A stretch of DNA of 64,000 nucleotides from Myrmaecium sp. VS I D KN 1 (GCA_019775845.1 JADQAV010000022.1:696830-760829), one strand, 5' to 3'; shown: positions 12,307 to 24,898, numbered from the stretch's first letter. A program made the numbers and translations. Notes: generated by a model not told the origin, from the letters alone.

Positions 12307-12643
12307 CGCGCTGGAACCGCCCGAGTAATTACGAGGAGGTGCTGCGGTGACTGGCGGTGACTTGTGGGGAGGTGAATTGGTGAGTCGGTGGCAGAGGCGG
12401 AGGCGGAGGCGGAAGTTGCCAGGTTGAGAGGGATTGGCCGCGACCCGATGGCCTTGGACCCTCCGGGGTGACATCCAACCTGAAAGGCCACCAAGCTTCC
12501 CCGGCCGCAACAAGACCAGCAGCGATCCAGCTGTCCTGCCTACCTTCCCAGCAAAGTCACACTGCAACACCACCAACGCGTCCCTGATCCCACCTCCCAT
12601 TAACCGGCATCCGAATCTCCACATCCTCTGCCGTCACTCCGCC
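12307..12643. promoter_or_regulatory. Shared divergent promoter of SR-alpha and YIF1
   Basis: These 337 bp separate two divergent start codons, so both core promoters and leaders must lie here unless there are upstream noncoding exons. It is GC-rich and I see no clear TATA box. Confidence 0.55.
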
Positions 12644-13865
12644 ATGCAGCGACCGACATACGGGCCCGCCCAGTCTCCGCCGCTCCACCATCCCGTTCCG
12701 CAACACGTCTCGACCGTCCCGCAGCTGCGCTCCCCGCCGCCGCCGATGCCTGCGATGCAATCGCACGACAGCTATGGCTATCCGCAACAGGGCGCGCCGC
12801 ATCAGCAGCAGCAGCAGCAGCAGCCGGGCGGCGGAGCAGCCGGAGGATGGGGACACCCAGCGTTCGGCGGCTTCATCTCCGATCCCACCGCGCAGATGGG
12901 CTTCCAGGTCGGGAAGAGCGCGGTGATGGCTGGGCAGGAGTACATGGAGCAGAACGTGAGTGCTGTGGATAGGAGTCCCCCTCCTCCTCCATAGGAGGCA
13001 GATCACAGTCCGATCTCAAACTAACACGTCGCCCTTCCTCCCAGCTCAACCGCTACGTCAACTTCTCCGCCCTGAAGCACTACTTCAACGTCTCTAACAG
13101 CTACGTCGCCAACAAGCTCTTCCTCGTCCTATTCCCATGGCGGCACCGGCCCTGGTCCCGGAAGCAGGCCGTCGCCCACGCCGGCGGCGGCGGTGGTGGT
13201 GGTGGAGGCCAGGTGGAAGGCTTCTACCTGCCCCCGCGAGAGGACATCAACAGCCCGGACATGTACATCCCCGTGATGTCGGTGGTGACGTACATCCTCC
13301 TGTCCACCCTGCTCGCGGGCCTCCGGGGCAACTTCAACCCGGAGATCCTCGGCCGGATCGCCACGCACGCCGTCGCCGTCGTCTTCCTCGAGCTCGTCGG
13401 CCTCAAGCTGGGCACCTACCTGCTCAGCATCACCAACGACAGCCAGCTCCTCGACCTGATCGCCTACTCCGGCTACAAGTTCGTCGGCGTCATCGCCACC
13501 ATCGTCTGCGCCGAGCTCGTCAACGCCGGCCGCGGCACCGGCGGCTGGATCGGCTGGTCCATCTTTCTATACTGCTTCGCCGCCAACGCCTTCTTCCTCG
13601 TACGTATATCATCTTTTGCATCCATCAGACAGCCCGTCAAATAAAACGAAGAAAAAAAGCTAACCACATCCCCGCTGGACAGCTCCGCTCCCTCAAATAC
13701 GTCCTCCTGCCCGACACCAACAGCGTCAACCCGGCCGCCTCGGCCGCCTCCTACACCATCGCCCGCTCCCAGCGCAACCGCCGGACCCAGTTCCTGTTCT
13801 TCTACGCCTACGTCGTCCAGTTCCTCTTCATGTGGTGGCTCAGCCGGGCTGCGAACACTGCGTGA
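12644..13865 (+). CDS. YIF1: Yif1-family Golgi/COPII vesicle membrane protein
   Basis: Yif1 partners Yip1 in ER-to-Golgi vesicle traffic. Three exons, 12644-12955, 13045-13599 and 13683-13865, give 349 residues. Introns: 89 bp (GTGAGT donor, CTAAC branch, CAG acceptor) and 83 bp (GTACGT, CTAAC, CAG). The start is the ATG at 12644, in frame with a Pro/Gln-rich cytosolic tail that includes seven consecutive Gln. The conserved block FISDPTAQMGFQVGKSAV comes next, then YVNFSALKHYFNVSNSYV, then about five hydrophobic membrane segments in the C-terminal half. The signature segment before the first membrane helix carries an extra run of nine Gly (codons near 13182-13210) that looks like a recent repeat expansion. 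The gene is divergent from SR-alpha. Confidence 0.93.
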
Positions 13866-13931
13866 GGCACGTTCTCGTGCTGATCAGCGGAATGAGGAAG
13901 AGAAGAGAGGAAGAAAGGGGAATTCGGAAGG

Positions 13932-13956
13932 GTGTGTGTGTGTGTGTGTGTGTGTG
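13932..13956 (+). repeat. (GT)n microsatellite
   Basis: About twelve uninterrupted GT units, roughly 70 bp after the YIF1 stop codon and so probably in its 3' untranslated region. Confidence 0.95.
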
Positions 13957-14120
13957 GGCAAGGAAGGAATGGTGGGGATGGTGGGAAAGGGTCAAGGGAG
14001 GAGATGAGAGAAGAAAGAGAGGGAGAGGGGAAGGGTCGAAGATTTGAGCGAACCTCAACCAATCCATGTGGAAAAGAAGTTGTGACGCGTTGAAAGGGGT
14101 TCGCGATGGCGGCAAGGTCG

Positions 14121-14192
14121 AAAACATGCCGGACACATATATTTGTGGAAGACCGAGTAAAACATGCTGGACACATATCTGTGGAAGACCGA
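14121..14192 (+). repeat. Imperfect tandem duplication, period 38 bp
   Basis: Copy 1 is 14121-14156 and copy 2 is 14159-14192. Both begin AAAACATGC and end GTGGAAGACCGA; they differ by one substitution and a short difference around the central TAT. It lies in the YIF1 3' flank. Confidence 0.9.
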
Positions 14193-15016
14193 TCGTGACT
14201 GTTATCGCTATTATAGGAAAATAAACGAAGAGTTAAGAGAGAGGAATGAAATAGAAAAGAGAAAAGGAGATGAATGAGGGAAGAAGGCAAGGAAGGGAAT
14301 GCAGTCATATTCTATTATATCTCATCTTATTCACATCCTGTATGCCGTCTCTTCTCTGTGCCTTTTTCCCTCTTCTCTAACGAGTACAAAAGGAAGTAGT
14401 TGCGAGACATTAATGATGGAAAGGAGGAGGAAAACTTCCAATCTCCTCTTCAATCTCGAGAGCACATAATTTACACGCTCACCAAGACTCACATTTCAAG
14501 AACGGCGAAGGATAGCAAGTTAGTGGTAGTGGTATGTATATTGGTATAATAAAGGTATAGTAGTGATGACAGGTTAGGTGTGTAGTAGTTTGTGTGCGGA
14601 CGGCAGCAGCAGCAGCGACCCATCCCTATCCATCTATCAATCAATCGATCAATCAACCAGTCAAGCTCCATCCCGGTGTGGCGCCCCTTCCCCAAAAAAG
14701 AACCGTCGTATCGCCTGTCCCATAGATGACATGTCCACCCGAGTAGTAGTAAGATAAAGTAAGCAGCAGTAGTAGTAGTCACTTAGTTACCTGGTTAAAC
14801 CCCGACCCTGAATCCATCCGTGGTGGATTGAGAAACGCCGATGCTCAGAAACAAGCAAAAAGAGGAAAGCGGAAAGAGAAGAAGATAAAGAAGACCTCGT
14901 GGCGGTAAATGTACAAGGAGCAAGGGCCAAGATAGGAGGAAGTATAGGAGGCGATACCCTGTGACCGTGCGGGACATATGAGTATCAGTGCCTTGCTCTC
15001 GTAACGGATGACACCG

Positions 15017-17151
15017 CTACAAGATACCATCCCACATGCTTGGGCCCCGATGCAGTCCGTTGAAGGAGACGGCCTCGCTTGCACAGCACGTTCTCTTGCG
15101 GCCCAGATCCTTCTGGATAGGCAAGCGCCTCTCCTGTGGGAATCCCTTGGGCGACTGCAGTGCCCGAGCCTCAAAGTCGCGCATGTCTTCGTTGCAAGGA
15201 ACCGTGACCGTGACGGGCATCGTGCGATCCGGAAGGACCATCATGTCGCCGTTCTCGAGCAGAGAGGACGCGCAGAGCATTTGACGGACGTTCTGCTGCA
15301 TCAGGTCAGCCGAAGACCGGCATCGCTTGCGTGTTTTCGTAGCCTCAGTGTCGAATCGAGGAGGGCTGGGAGTAGGCGCCGTCGGAACGCGACGGATGGG
15401 CGACATGTCGTCCAGATGGAAGCCCTCGAGATCCGGAGAAGACATCGGCTCCTGAGGAATCAAGTCAAGCTGACAATTCTCCTTCTTCTGCGCCACAACG
15501 GGGTACGGCAGTCTCGCATTGCGGCATGTCGCCAACCTAGCCAATTTGGCTTGGTGCGGCGCCCAGCAAGCAGACGAGACGGACGAGATCGATGAGGCAC
15601 GAGAAGAGCGGGAGTTGTCAGAGACCATGGACTCCGGAGAGGAAGAAGACGATGTAGTCGATTGCGCAAGCGACGAGCGACGACCGGTGAGCTGATAGGC
15701 TTCCAGCCCCCCGAAGTTGCACGGGGGAATCCACTGCTCCGTCACGCAGCGTGACAGGGAGGAAGTTTGCGCGTGAGCCATTGCCACACACATTGAGGGA
15801 CGCCTGGTGCTATTTGCCAGAGCACTCGCTGCAGGAGTGCTGGAGGCAATAGATTGGGGCGTCAACTGAGGCGTGGGCAAGGGACCCAGCCGCGCGAGCG
15901 TGGGAGTGGGAGGAAGCATGTCAGGCTTAGGCTCCAAATACCGCGGGAGTCCGTACTGAGCAGGAGTAGGGGTGTTCTCCTGTGAGGCAGTCATGGAGGC
16001 GGGCAATGGTGACTGAGACTGAACCCTCAACTCGCTAGCGAAGGAACGCGGCGATGACCGGGGCTTGAAGCAGACGGTGTCCAATCCCGGAGTCAAGTGC
16101 GGAACAAGAGACCGCCAGGCTTGGATTCCGAGGCCACCAGAGGGATGGATCGGAGTGTATCTGATCACGAGCTCCTGCCACTTTTCGTAGAGAGTATCGG
16201 GGACGTGCAGTTTCCAATTGACGGCGTCCAAGAAGGCCAGCTCGTTAGTGTTGATTTCAGAGACCTTGAGGCCAGAGATCTTGCACCAGGCACGCGCGGA
16301 GTAGTTCCGGTCCTGCAAGTACTTCGAGGCAAGGATAAGAGCTGCGAGGAACATGCGGCGACCACACTGCAGGGCACGAAGCGAATGCGTATCCGCAGGC
16401 TGTTCCATGGTGAAGTCATGCTTAGGGACATGGGGCTTGATGAGGATCAGGTAGTAGAGCGCCACCTGGAGGGTCGAGTAGCTGGTCCTCGATCTCCGCA
16501 GCGTCTCTTGGATGAATGTGCGGAGAGGCAATATGCCCTTGGCCGACTCAGCGCGGCATGCCGGAACAGAAAGTGGCCAGATCACTTCCACCATCACTGT
16601 AGCAGAGTCTGACGAACGAATCCAATTAGATCAAAGAAAAGCAAGAAGAGACGAGGCATCTATCGAGGCCAGCAATAAGCGGACTTACCAACAAGACTGT
16701 CTACGAAGTTCCCCTTCCGCTCACACTGGCGGACGAGGGCCGGAGGTGGTCTGTTGTTGACGGTGGTTGAGGACCGGCGAGGATGCTGTCTCTGCTCTGC
16801 CGGTAGAGGAACACCAAGCTTCACCGTGGGGAGTCCACGCGGTGCAACGGGTTGCTGGCACACGGAAGGCTGGCAGGACGGAAATGTTTGAGCACGATTT
16901 ATCGGCGCAAACACAGTCGAGCCCGCGGCGTCGACATTGCCTGAGGACGCGAATTGGGTTCGTGCCGGCCAGCCTTCTTCAGCTTCCCAACTGCCAACGC
17001 TGGAGAACGAGCTCGTGCTTGACTGGGAAGAGAAGCCCTCCACAGAGAAGACGGAGGAGGTGGAGGATGAGGCTGAAGAGGATAGGGCGGAGGCGTAGGG
17101 GTGAGCGCGAGGCGAGATAGAGGTATTGGGTATCCTGAATTCGAAGTTCAT
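15017..17151 (-). CDS. Pcl5-like cyclin (Pho85-cyclin family)
   Basis: Cyclin of the PCL/Pho80 type, expected to activate a Pho85-like kinase. The nearest remembered relatives are Pcl5 (turnover of the amino-acid-control factor Gcn4) and G1 PCLs. Two exons, 17151-16689 and 16608-15017, give 684 residues. The 80-bp intron (GTAAGT donor, CAG acceptor) rejoins as VDSLV-DSATVMVEVIWP. The cyclin box spans about residues 147-290: the helix ending in LRRSRTSYSTLQVALYYL, then GRRMFLAALILASKYLQD, then SEINTNELAFLDAVNWKL. The N-terminus is Ser-rich; the long C-terminal tail is disordered, with many S/T-P sites, and ends RKRTCCASEA...GPSMWDGIL. I chose the ATG at 17151 because the nine residues upstream to the next in-frame ATG (17178) look unconserved. 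Which PCL paralogue it is remains uncertain. Confidence 0.85.
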
Positions 17152-17289
17152 GATGGCAGTAAAGAAACAACGCCTCAATGAAACGAGTCCAATAGGAAAA
17201 GAAACTCAAGGAGTGAGCGGAGAGTGAAGCTTTTGGAATGCGAAACCTTTTTGTTGTTCGAGCTCGATGCCCCAAGTGGTATGGGGTGG

Positions 17290-17296
17290 TGACTCG
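17290..17296 (+). promoter_or_regulatory. Possible Gcn4/CpcA half-site upstream of the cyclin
   Basis: GGTGACTC (17289-17296 region) matches the RRTGACTC core of the Gcn4/Cpc1 site but continues with G instead of A. It lies about 140 bp upstream of the cyclin ATG. Yeast PCL5 is Gcn4-induced, which makes the match suggestive; a six-base core is expected often by chance. Confidence 0.25.
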
Positions 17297-20200
17297 GATT
17301 ACTTGGGGTAGGGAGATCAGGACCCTAACCGTGGGGTGACCAGGGGATGCGGGGAGAATAGCCGATGGGAGGAACCGTTAGATGGCTTGTACACCTGTTT
17401 GTCGGGTGATTTTTCGCCTCCCGACAGAACGTCAACCTTGTACCTTGATTTTGTCGCTTTCGGAATGCAGCCCTGGGCGCCGTAATGTGATCAGATGCTC
17501 CGAAAAAAACGTCAAAGGCGTTTTTTGCTTCCTCAGATCAGATCTAGCGGCAGACGTCGGGTTTTTGAAGTCGCCAGAGCGTCCCGAAAGTCGGAAAAAT
17601 CTAGGGGAAAAGGTGCAGGTGTGAATAGAAGACGATTTTGAAAGGAGGTTGGTTTTGCGACTGTGCTCGGCGTATCTCAGGACACGAAATCGAGATATAC
17701 CGGGTTCAGCTACAGACCGAGATAAAGGAAAAACCTCCAGTCACCGTCTGCTGCAGGATCACCAGGACAAGACTTTTTTTGAAGTTGAGCGATGGACCAA
17801 TCCGTAATGCGCTCCGATTGTTAACAGCCGTTTGTAACAGCGAAGGGCTGTGACAAGTAGGCCGATAGTGTCGAAGGTGGGTGCGGAAAGATCCTAGTTG
17901 AGAAGGGCTCGACCGGTAAAGGAAGCCTTGACAGAGTAAACGTTGGTGATGACTGAGCGACGGATGACTGGAGTAGCTGAAGAGCAATCGTAGGACATTG
18001 TGACCATGTATAGGCGAGGGTGGTATAGCTGTTGCGCGGTGGTGACGACCTCAGCAGGTGAGAGACGGGTCACCAAGTTGCAGAGCGACGATCGTGCAGG
18101 AGATTGTTTTTAGGTCGTTTAAGATCGCACCGAAGGGAAGAGTGTTCAGGTACGATCGGATTTTATCGACAAACGAATCGTGGAAGAAGAGGAAGCTACT
18201 ACAGAAGGCCGAGAGCTGCAGAGCGTGGATCCGGGGGAGGGAACGGCCGTCGCGATCGAGCTAACGAGGCAATGCCGATGCCTGGATGGAAGGAAGGTAT
18301 TTGAAGCCCGCGGCAATAAAGAAAAGAAATAATTAATAGAGCGTATGGTATGAGAGCGATGAGGAGGCGTGGCGAGGTTTTGACTCTGAACGCCCCCGAA
18401 GGAGTGGATGACTGAGCCGGATGTGAGTCGTCTGGTAGGCGGCAACAGCTTGCGGCAACCGTCGGCGCCGTCACGGACAAAGGCGAGAAGCCGGGTGCGG
18501 ATGGTGGGAGGTAAGGGAGGATGAGGAGGATGATGAGGAAGAGGAGGAAGAGGAGGGATAATCGAGTTCACAGAGCAGGATGAAACCGAGTCTTTCAACG
18601 GCCGGGAGAGCTGTTTAGACGCTCCAGCGCGCGGGCGGCGGAATCGTGAGGTTCATCTTTGCTTGTGAGGAGTCGATGGGGGGGTAAAAGGCGACGAGAG
18701 GAGGCGGCGGGAAGGCGGTTTTGAAGGGTGGTCGAAGATGACTCGTAGGCGGCCACTGGAGCTGCCGTGCTTGGGCCATCGGCCAAGGGACCTTTTGCCC
18801 CCCCGGCATAGGCTGTGAGGTCCACGGGTGAGCCCTCCCAGGTGGAAAAATTGGCCACTTCAGCCATTTTTCCCTCGCCTCTGCTTGGTCGACGACCTCT
18901 GCGCCCGCTGGCTGTCCGTCCCGTCTCTCTATCTGCTTGCATGGCAGCTTGCCTCTCCGCCCTTCATCCCAGGAAGTCTTTTTCCCGAAGGCTAACTCAA
19001 ACACCACCCCCCTCTCCACCCTGAGCAGAGTCAAGCGTTTAGCTATTGACCGCTCTGAGTCCCAACACTCTCGTCAGACAACACAGTGAGCACGGCCGTG
19101 CAAAATGCCGTGAGGGTGCCTGGCAGTCAGATCTCGTTGCAGCCTCGTGGCAGTCTCATCTCGCCGCTGAAATCACGAAGCAGCAAACGAGATGGTAGCC
19201 TATTCACAATCTAGATGGAGATGGCTCACACCGTTCCCCATCTCCATACGCCACCGTACGAGGCTGGAACATTGTACATAGGCAGCTGCGAGAGGCGGTT
19301 CTCCGGCTGAGGTTCACGTCATTTATCTAATCGTATCATCTTCAACATCATGAACTCGATCGTGACATGTAGGTACTGTAGTTATCGGGCAGCAGGTCAC
19401 TTTGCGACAGGGACGAGACCCGTCGGAGCCTTGCCGTGCAACAAGCGACGGCCGTATCGATATGCGCGCATGGGGTACAGTACAGTCAAAAGGGGGAGGC
19501 TGTGGACTGTGAACTGTAAGATGAGGGGAATGCGAGACAGGAGTCGGTTGGTTACTCACTCTCAGCGATGTCGCACCCCTCCTCGCCTCGCCGGAGCTTC
19601 GGGGCGCTACTACTGACGTTGCGTCAGCTCGAGGAGGGCGGAGTGGTGGTGAAGCGGAGAGGGAGGCGACGGGCAGGCAAGCGTTGCAACCACCACTCCC
19701 ACTCTCCACCGGGTGCAAGGCAAGAGTGTTGAAATGTCCATGACTACTACTGGGCTGTAGCTACGATATTGTCGAGCTTTTCTGCTGAGGCCTGATCTCC
19801 ACTCCAAAGCTACGATGCGCGATGAATGCAGAGGCAAAATTTAGAGGCACGGCAGGAGGTTGGGTCGGAGAAAGAAAGGCAAAGGTAGCTGGCAGGTAGG
19901 CAGGCAGGCAAGCATGCATGCAAAGCAGCTCTCCAGCCTTTCCCAGAAACGCGACCAATGACCGGGCGGTGATTTGGATTCTTTGGTGTTTTCGCCACAA
20001 AAGCACGCCCTTTTGGCTGCCTGCAGCCTGGGCTTCGGGTACGGCTGCCTCGCCCTTCCGGCCGTGGAGCCGGAGCAAAGCGGTGCGGTCGGGGTGCGTG
20101 CCACAAGCTCATTCGACCAGCCCGTCCACGAACAACCCCACCCGGGCTTATACCAGAACCGTCGCTATTAGCCGCCACAATGATGACAAGTCCTTCCCTG

Positions 20201-23192
20201 CGACGGGCCATTTTGCTTTCCTTGACTCATCGGAACCCCCCGGGTGCCTTGACCCTCCGGACCTTCGCGGGTATGGTTTGGTTTGCTCTGCCACATGAGC
20301 GTGACACGCTTTTTCGAGCTCCTTCCCTCCCGTCGCCTCTCCTCGGATATCGCCCGGCCCTTTGCTGATCTGGGTGAGATGAGATGAGAGGAAGGAAGGA
20401 AGGGTCGGGGAGGCGGGCGGATGTCGTGCAGGCAGCGAGGTCAGATGGGCGAGTGGAAAAGGCAGAAGCCAACCAAACGCAAAACGTCCACCCTCTCACG
20501 CATTGATCCTCCATCCTCTTTCTCTCCGCCGGACATCCCAAGGTACCTTAGGAGGGTCTTCGCACTCGCACTCCGTCATGATCCTCTCCCTCAAGTAGCG
20601 CTTGCAGCGTCTGTAGCGTCACGCAGACAAGAGAGTGTCATCGTGGCCGTTTGGCGTTGCGCTCGGGGCACGGAGTACAGTAGCAATCGGGCAACTCTGG
20701 GAGGCAATCAAGGGGACAATCGTCACGACCGTTGCCTCGCTGTCCGTCCGGTCTCACCGCGAGAAGGTCGACGACCATCGTCATCGCGCCTCTCGGGCAC
20801 GCTCTTTCCCCCTCTCCACTTTCCTCAGCTTATTTTGGATCGTGCCGCGGTGATGCCTTTGGTGGGGAAGCGTGGTTTAGGACGAGATAGGCAGCTGGCC
20901 ACGGCTAGCACGGAGATGGCAACGGGAGAGAGACACTGGAGATGTCCGAGGAGTGATGGGTGAGGGTGAGTGGTTGGAAGGACGGGCGGCGGCGGGAACG
21001 GACGCACTAGGCCGCCGGCCAATTACGGAAGCGTTTCTGGAGAAGGAGAAAAATGACGCGCGCGTGTGGGTATTTTTCTCGCGGTGCTGAATAATAATAC
21101 GATGGCTGCTATAAGCACGGAGATGACGGCACGTGACGGAACGAGAAGATCACGGGAAGTGAGTGGAAGCGGCGGTGGCCGGTGACCGGTGGGAGGTGGA
21201 GATGGTGAAGGTGGAGGTGGAGGCTGGTGGTTGTGGTGGTGCGCGGGCCATGGAATGCGCTCATAAAGCTGTCTTTACTGCCGTTTTCCGACGAAGACCC
21301 GTCGACGGATGAGGTCGCGGAAAGCACCTTCAGGCATGGCCGGTGGCTGCCCGACGATCCTCTTCCATCAGCGATGGCACGGATGGGCGATGACGGAGAA
21401 AGGGGGGAGAAGATGGAAGGGAGAGACTCGGAAGGGAGCAAAGCAAGGAGTCACATTCAGCTTGCCCCCGGAAATCCCCGCCCTCCCTTTCTCCTCCCCT
21501 CCCTTGGCGCCCGGACTTTCTTGTCTTTTGAGGGGAACGGGTGCGGGATGAGCACGGCGCTTCCGATCGGTCTGGAGATACAGGAGAGACAAGCAGACCA
21601 CCGCCGCCGCCACTTCCCTGAATACCAGCGAGTATCCGTACGGATACTAGTTGTCAATTCACTCCTCGTTACCAAGATTCGCGTCTTGATGACCATCAGC
21701 TCCTGGTGCGCGACACATGACCGCCGACGGACTCGATGCTGAGTACCTATGGACCGCGAAACCTTCCGAGTCTTCTTCGCGATCGTGAGTCGCTCGGAGA
21801 CGGACGAGAAATCGCCCAGGTCGGCGGATCCCGCACCACTTGAAGTCTTTCTCCTTTCCTATTCGAGTGCCAGATGAGGACGCCACAGTGTGTAGCCTTG
21901 TCCAAGGAAGAAGGTGGAAAAGGAGCATGTCCCGTTCGGTCCGTCATCGATAACCGGGCCCCCGGAGATCTGACTGACCTACAGATGTAGTCGCCGAAGA
22001 GGAGGAGGAGGTACTGTAGGATTTGAATCAACGCCAATGACGATGCGCGCAATTGCGTTCGGATCCTGTTGTACGGGGTCACGTCCGCCGATGGAGATTT
22101 CCCAGAGGGGTGAGATGGGCTGGCTTCCATTGTCCGCGGTGAAGTTTAGTCAGTCAGCGTAGGCAACAGAGGTCTAGGCACGAGCAGCAAGGGCTTTTCT
22201 TCGTCGTTGGTTCGACGCCGTTTGCTGTCATCAGTGCTGGTTTGAGGTCCTCTCGCACACGTAAGGCATAGAAACTCTCTGTCCGATGGATGTCTCGCTC
22301 GCGCAGAGCCGAGGCAGGCAGGCAGGCAGGAAAAGGTCATGGATATCGCCTCCAAAGAGAAGGATCCTGGGCTTGCAGACTTCTCAATGTGCGTGGCTGT
22401 ATAGGTGCACGAAAAGCAAAGCAGAAATCCAAGAGAGCAAGTAGAGAAAGTCGACCGTTGCCGTTGGTATGGTAAGTATCCCGTAGTCTGAGATGTCCGC
22501 GACATCCTGGAATGCGTTCCGTCGCACTTCTTCATTCGACAACATCGTCATTCTGAATTCGCGATTTGATATTCACTCTTCGCCTATTCTACGTCCGGAA
22601 AAAGGGAATGTGAAAGGAGAAGGAGGAGGCACTTCGGATGTCGTCCAATTCACATATCCAATCTCACGTCCCAAGAACCTCCAATCAACAAAAGCGATAA
22701 CCCTTCCAGCGCCACATAACGAACCAAATCAAAAGAAAAAACAGAAATAAAGCAAGTTGTCCGTCTCGAAGAAGAAGAAAAGCGAGAAAATATAATAAAA
22801 AGAAAGTGCAAAGGAAGACGTGATCCAGTCCAGCTCACCCACACACAGCCAGCCTTGCTGCCTCGAAATCCTTCCCCCCTCTTCCTCCCCGTCCTTTACC
22901 AAATCGAGTCCGACATGCAAGCATGCATGCATGAACCACCCATCCATCCACCCACGCGCACACGCGCACGCCTCAAGCAACCGATCAACCATCGGCGATA
23001 CAAAGAAAAGAAAAAGAAAAGACGCATGCGCCTCGCTCGTCAGCGGAGGGTGATCTGCGATATTTCTGATAGGTAGGGAAGAACCGGGGATGGGTTGTCG
23101 AGGGAAGGGAAGGGGAGGTGAGACTACCATAGGAGAGGAGAAAGAAAGGCAGGAGAACGAGGAAAATATATGCGTCGTCCATCTCTCACAAC

Positions 23193-23207
23193 ATATATAT
23201 ATATATA
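23193..23207 (+). repeat. (TA)n tract
   Basis: Uninterrupted TA alternation within the gene-free stretch; no gene begins near enough for it to be a known TATA box. Confidence 0.8.
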
Positions 23208-23789
23208 CTTTCTCCTTTCCCTCGGGAGGGTAAGCCGATTCCCCGGTGAAAAGGGGGAGAAGGAGTGGCAGAATCCATGCGTACATCGAGATCCATCAGC
23301 GCGTTGGTACCAGGTTGAGATATCAGTGGGGAGCGAGATGTTGGATCCTTTCCTTCCTGTTGAGGAGAGCAAGGATGCTTGACTGATTTGGGAGGTGTGC
23401 ACCTAAGAAACCAAATCCACCAGCACGACAATAGGAACTCTCCAAAAGGAAAAAAGGAAAGGGAGGAGTTGAAAGCGACCATAAAGAGAAAAAGCCGTTG
23501 GAATATATTCCCTTTGGCTTTTCCGACTCTGGCTTTCCTCCGATTCATTACCTCAACTGCGCCGCTGCAACGTCCCCTTGTTCCTTTCCTCAGCCGAAAA
23601 GGGTGAGTACTGGAACGCATGGTGGTGATTCTCGCGCATGGAGTGTACATAGGATCCGGATTCCATGGTAAAGACGTCGGAACCTCCCCCCCTCCGTCCT
23701 CGGCGATGGTGCAGCGCCGACCTACTCCGTAGGTTTACGATGTATGTATGTACGTCTTTATATGCGGAGTTCCAAGACGGGGCTTGCTT

Positions 23790-23831
23790 GGGGTTGGGGT
23801 GGGTGGAAGCGGGGGAGCGGGGGAGCGGGGG
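23790..23831 (+). other. G-quadruplex-prone block
   Basis: Six G runs of 3-5 bases separated by 1-6 bases, more than the four runs needed for an intramolecular quadruplex. It lies about 1.1 kb downstream of the pathogen-related-like gene. Confidence 0.6.
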
Positions 23832-24898
23832 TGGCGGATGGATGAGCTCGTGGTCGAAGGGGGATACTAAAAGAAGAACAGAAAAAAGAAAGAAGGCAGA
23901 GCAAAAGAACAGGGTACCAGGTTCAAAATGCCACGATATTGAACCGTACAGATGGATATGTAGGTTGGAACAGGTAAAACCTGATCTAGCACCGCCGATA
24001 CTTCATGGGAGGAAGGATAGGGAAGGTAAAGTCCACATCGGGCACCATACATATACCTAATACATCAATCGACACATGGGCATTCGATGGGACTCGGTGA
24101 CAGCGTACATGCATATGTGCATACATGTATACGACCTGGCGGACATGGTCGGAGATGGAAACGTTGATTTACGAAAAAGGTAGAAAGGAAAAAAGGAAAA
24201 TGGAACATGGGAAATGCAAAGGGAAAAATTCGAGAGAACCATGGGATCGGATCGAGCCGTGCATATATACGGACATGCATATAAAGAGATCTGCATCTAG
24301 TCCGTAAAGACATTCGCCGAAGGCGAAAAGAGAAGAAAAAGGAAAGAAGACCACGAGGAGCATGTAGATGAACGCCACCCGGCAGGTCAGCGGCGAAGAG
24401 TTCGACAGGGGCCAGGGTGATCAACAAGTGATGATTAGAAGCAGACACGGTTAAGACTTAAATCTTCTGGAATTAATGAGGATACTATCATTAGACAATA
24501 AAAACAATAGGGGGGTTGTGGTTGTGTGCTTGGCCCTAATTGAGTGCAGAATCCCGGAAGAAATCTGGTGCAGAAAATATGGAGAAGCCCTTCCCCCGAC
24601 TATAGGTATTCCCACAGCAGAACCAGAAGCCGGGAATATAGAAAGAGTTGGCGAGATTGAAATCGCCGCCGGGGAAATGAAGCCAGAAAGGAAGATCCCT
24701 TGAATTGCTGTTCCCCAGAAAGGAGTGGCAACCTCTGCAACAGAGGGTAATCAAATGAAGAAAACCCAAGGGATTGGTACATGATAGAAGCCAGAATGAC
24801 AAAGGAAAAAAAGGAAAGGGAAAGTAAGGACCAATTTAACCTGTTACCGTTCGCCATCCATGCCCAACCCTTTGCTCGCTATGCATGCATTGCCCATT

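Larger units (their letters stand above)
13866..15016. other. Convergent intergenic between YIF1 and the cyclin gene
   Basis: No supported gene. It holds the YIF1 3' region with a (GT)n tract and a 38-bp tandem duplication, a short ATCA-type repeat (14636-14657), and the 3' end of the cyclin gene. Confidence 0.6.
17152..24898. other. 7.7-kb gene-free stretch upstream of the cyclin
   Basis: No reading frame here shows a family motif, strong coding bias or a convincing exon chain. Both flanking genes point left, so the stretch combines cyclin upstream DNA and the 3' flank of the pathogen-related-like gene. It contains purine-rich tracts, GGCA repeats (about 19890-19915 and 22313-22331), ATCC-type repeats near 22940, a (TA)n tract and a G-quadruplex-prone block. 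It could harbour a long cyclin leader, noncoding RNA or orphan genes I cannot recognise. Confidence 0.5.

Noticed and set aside
17945-17960. TGATGA followed by CTGA, like snoRNA boxes
   Set aside because: The C-like and D-like boxes are adjacent with no room for a guide, so this is not a C/D snoRNA.
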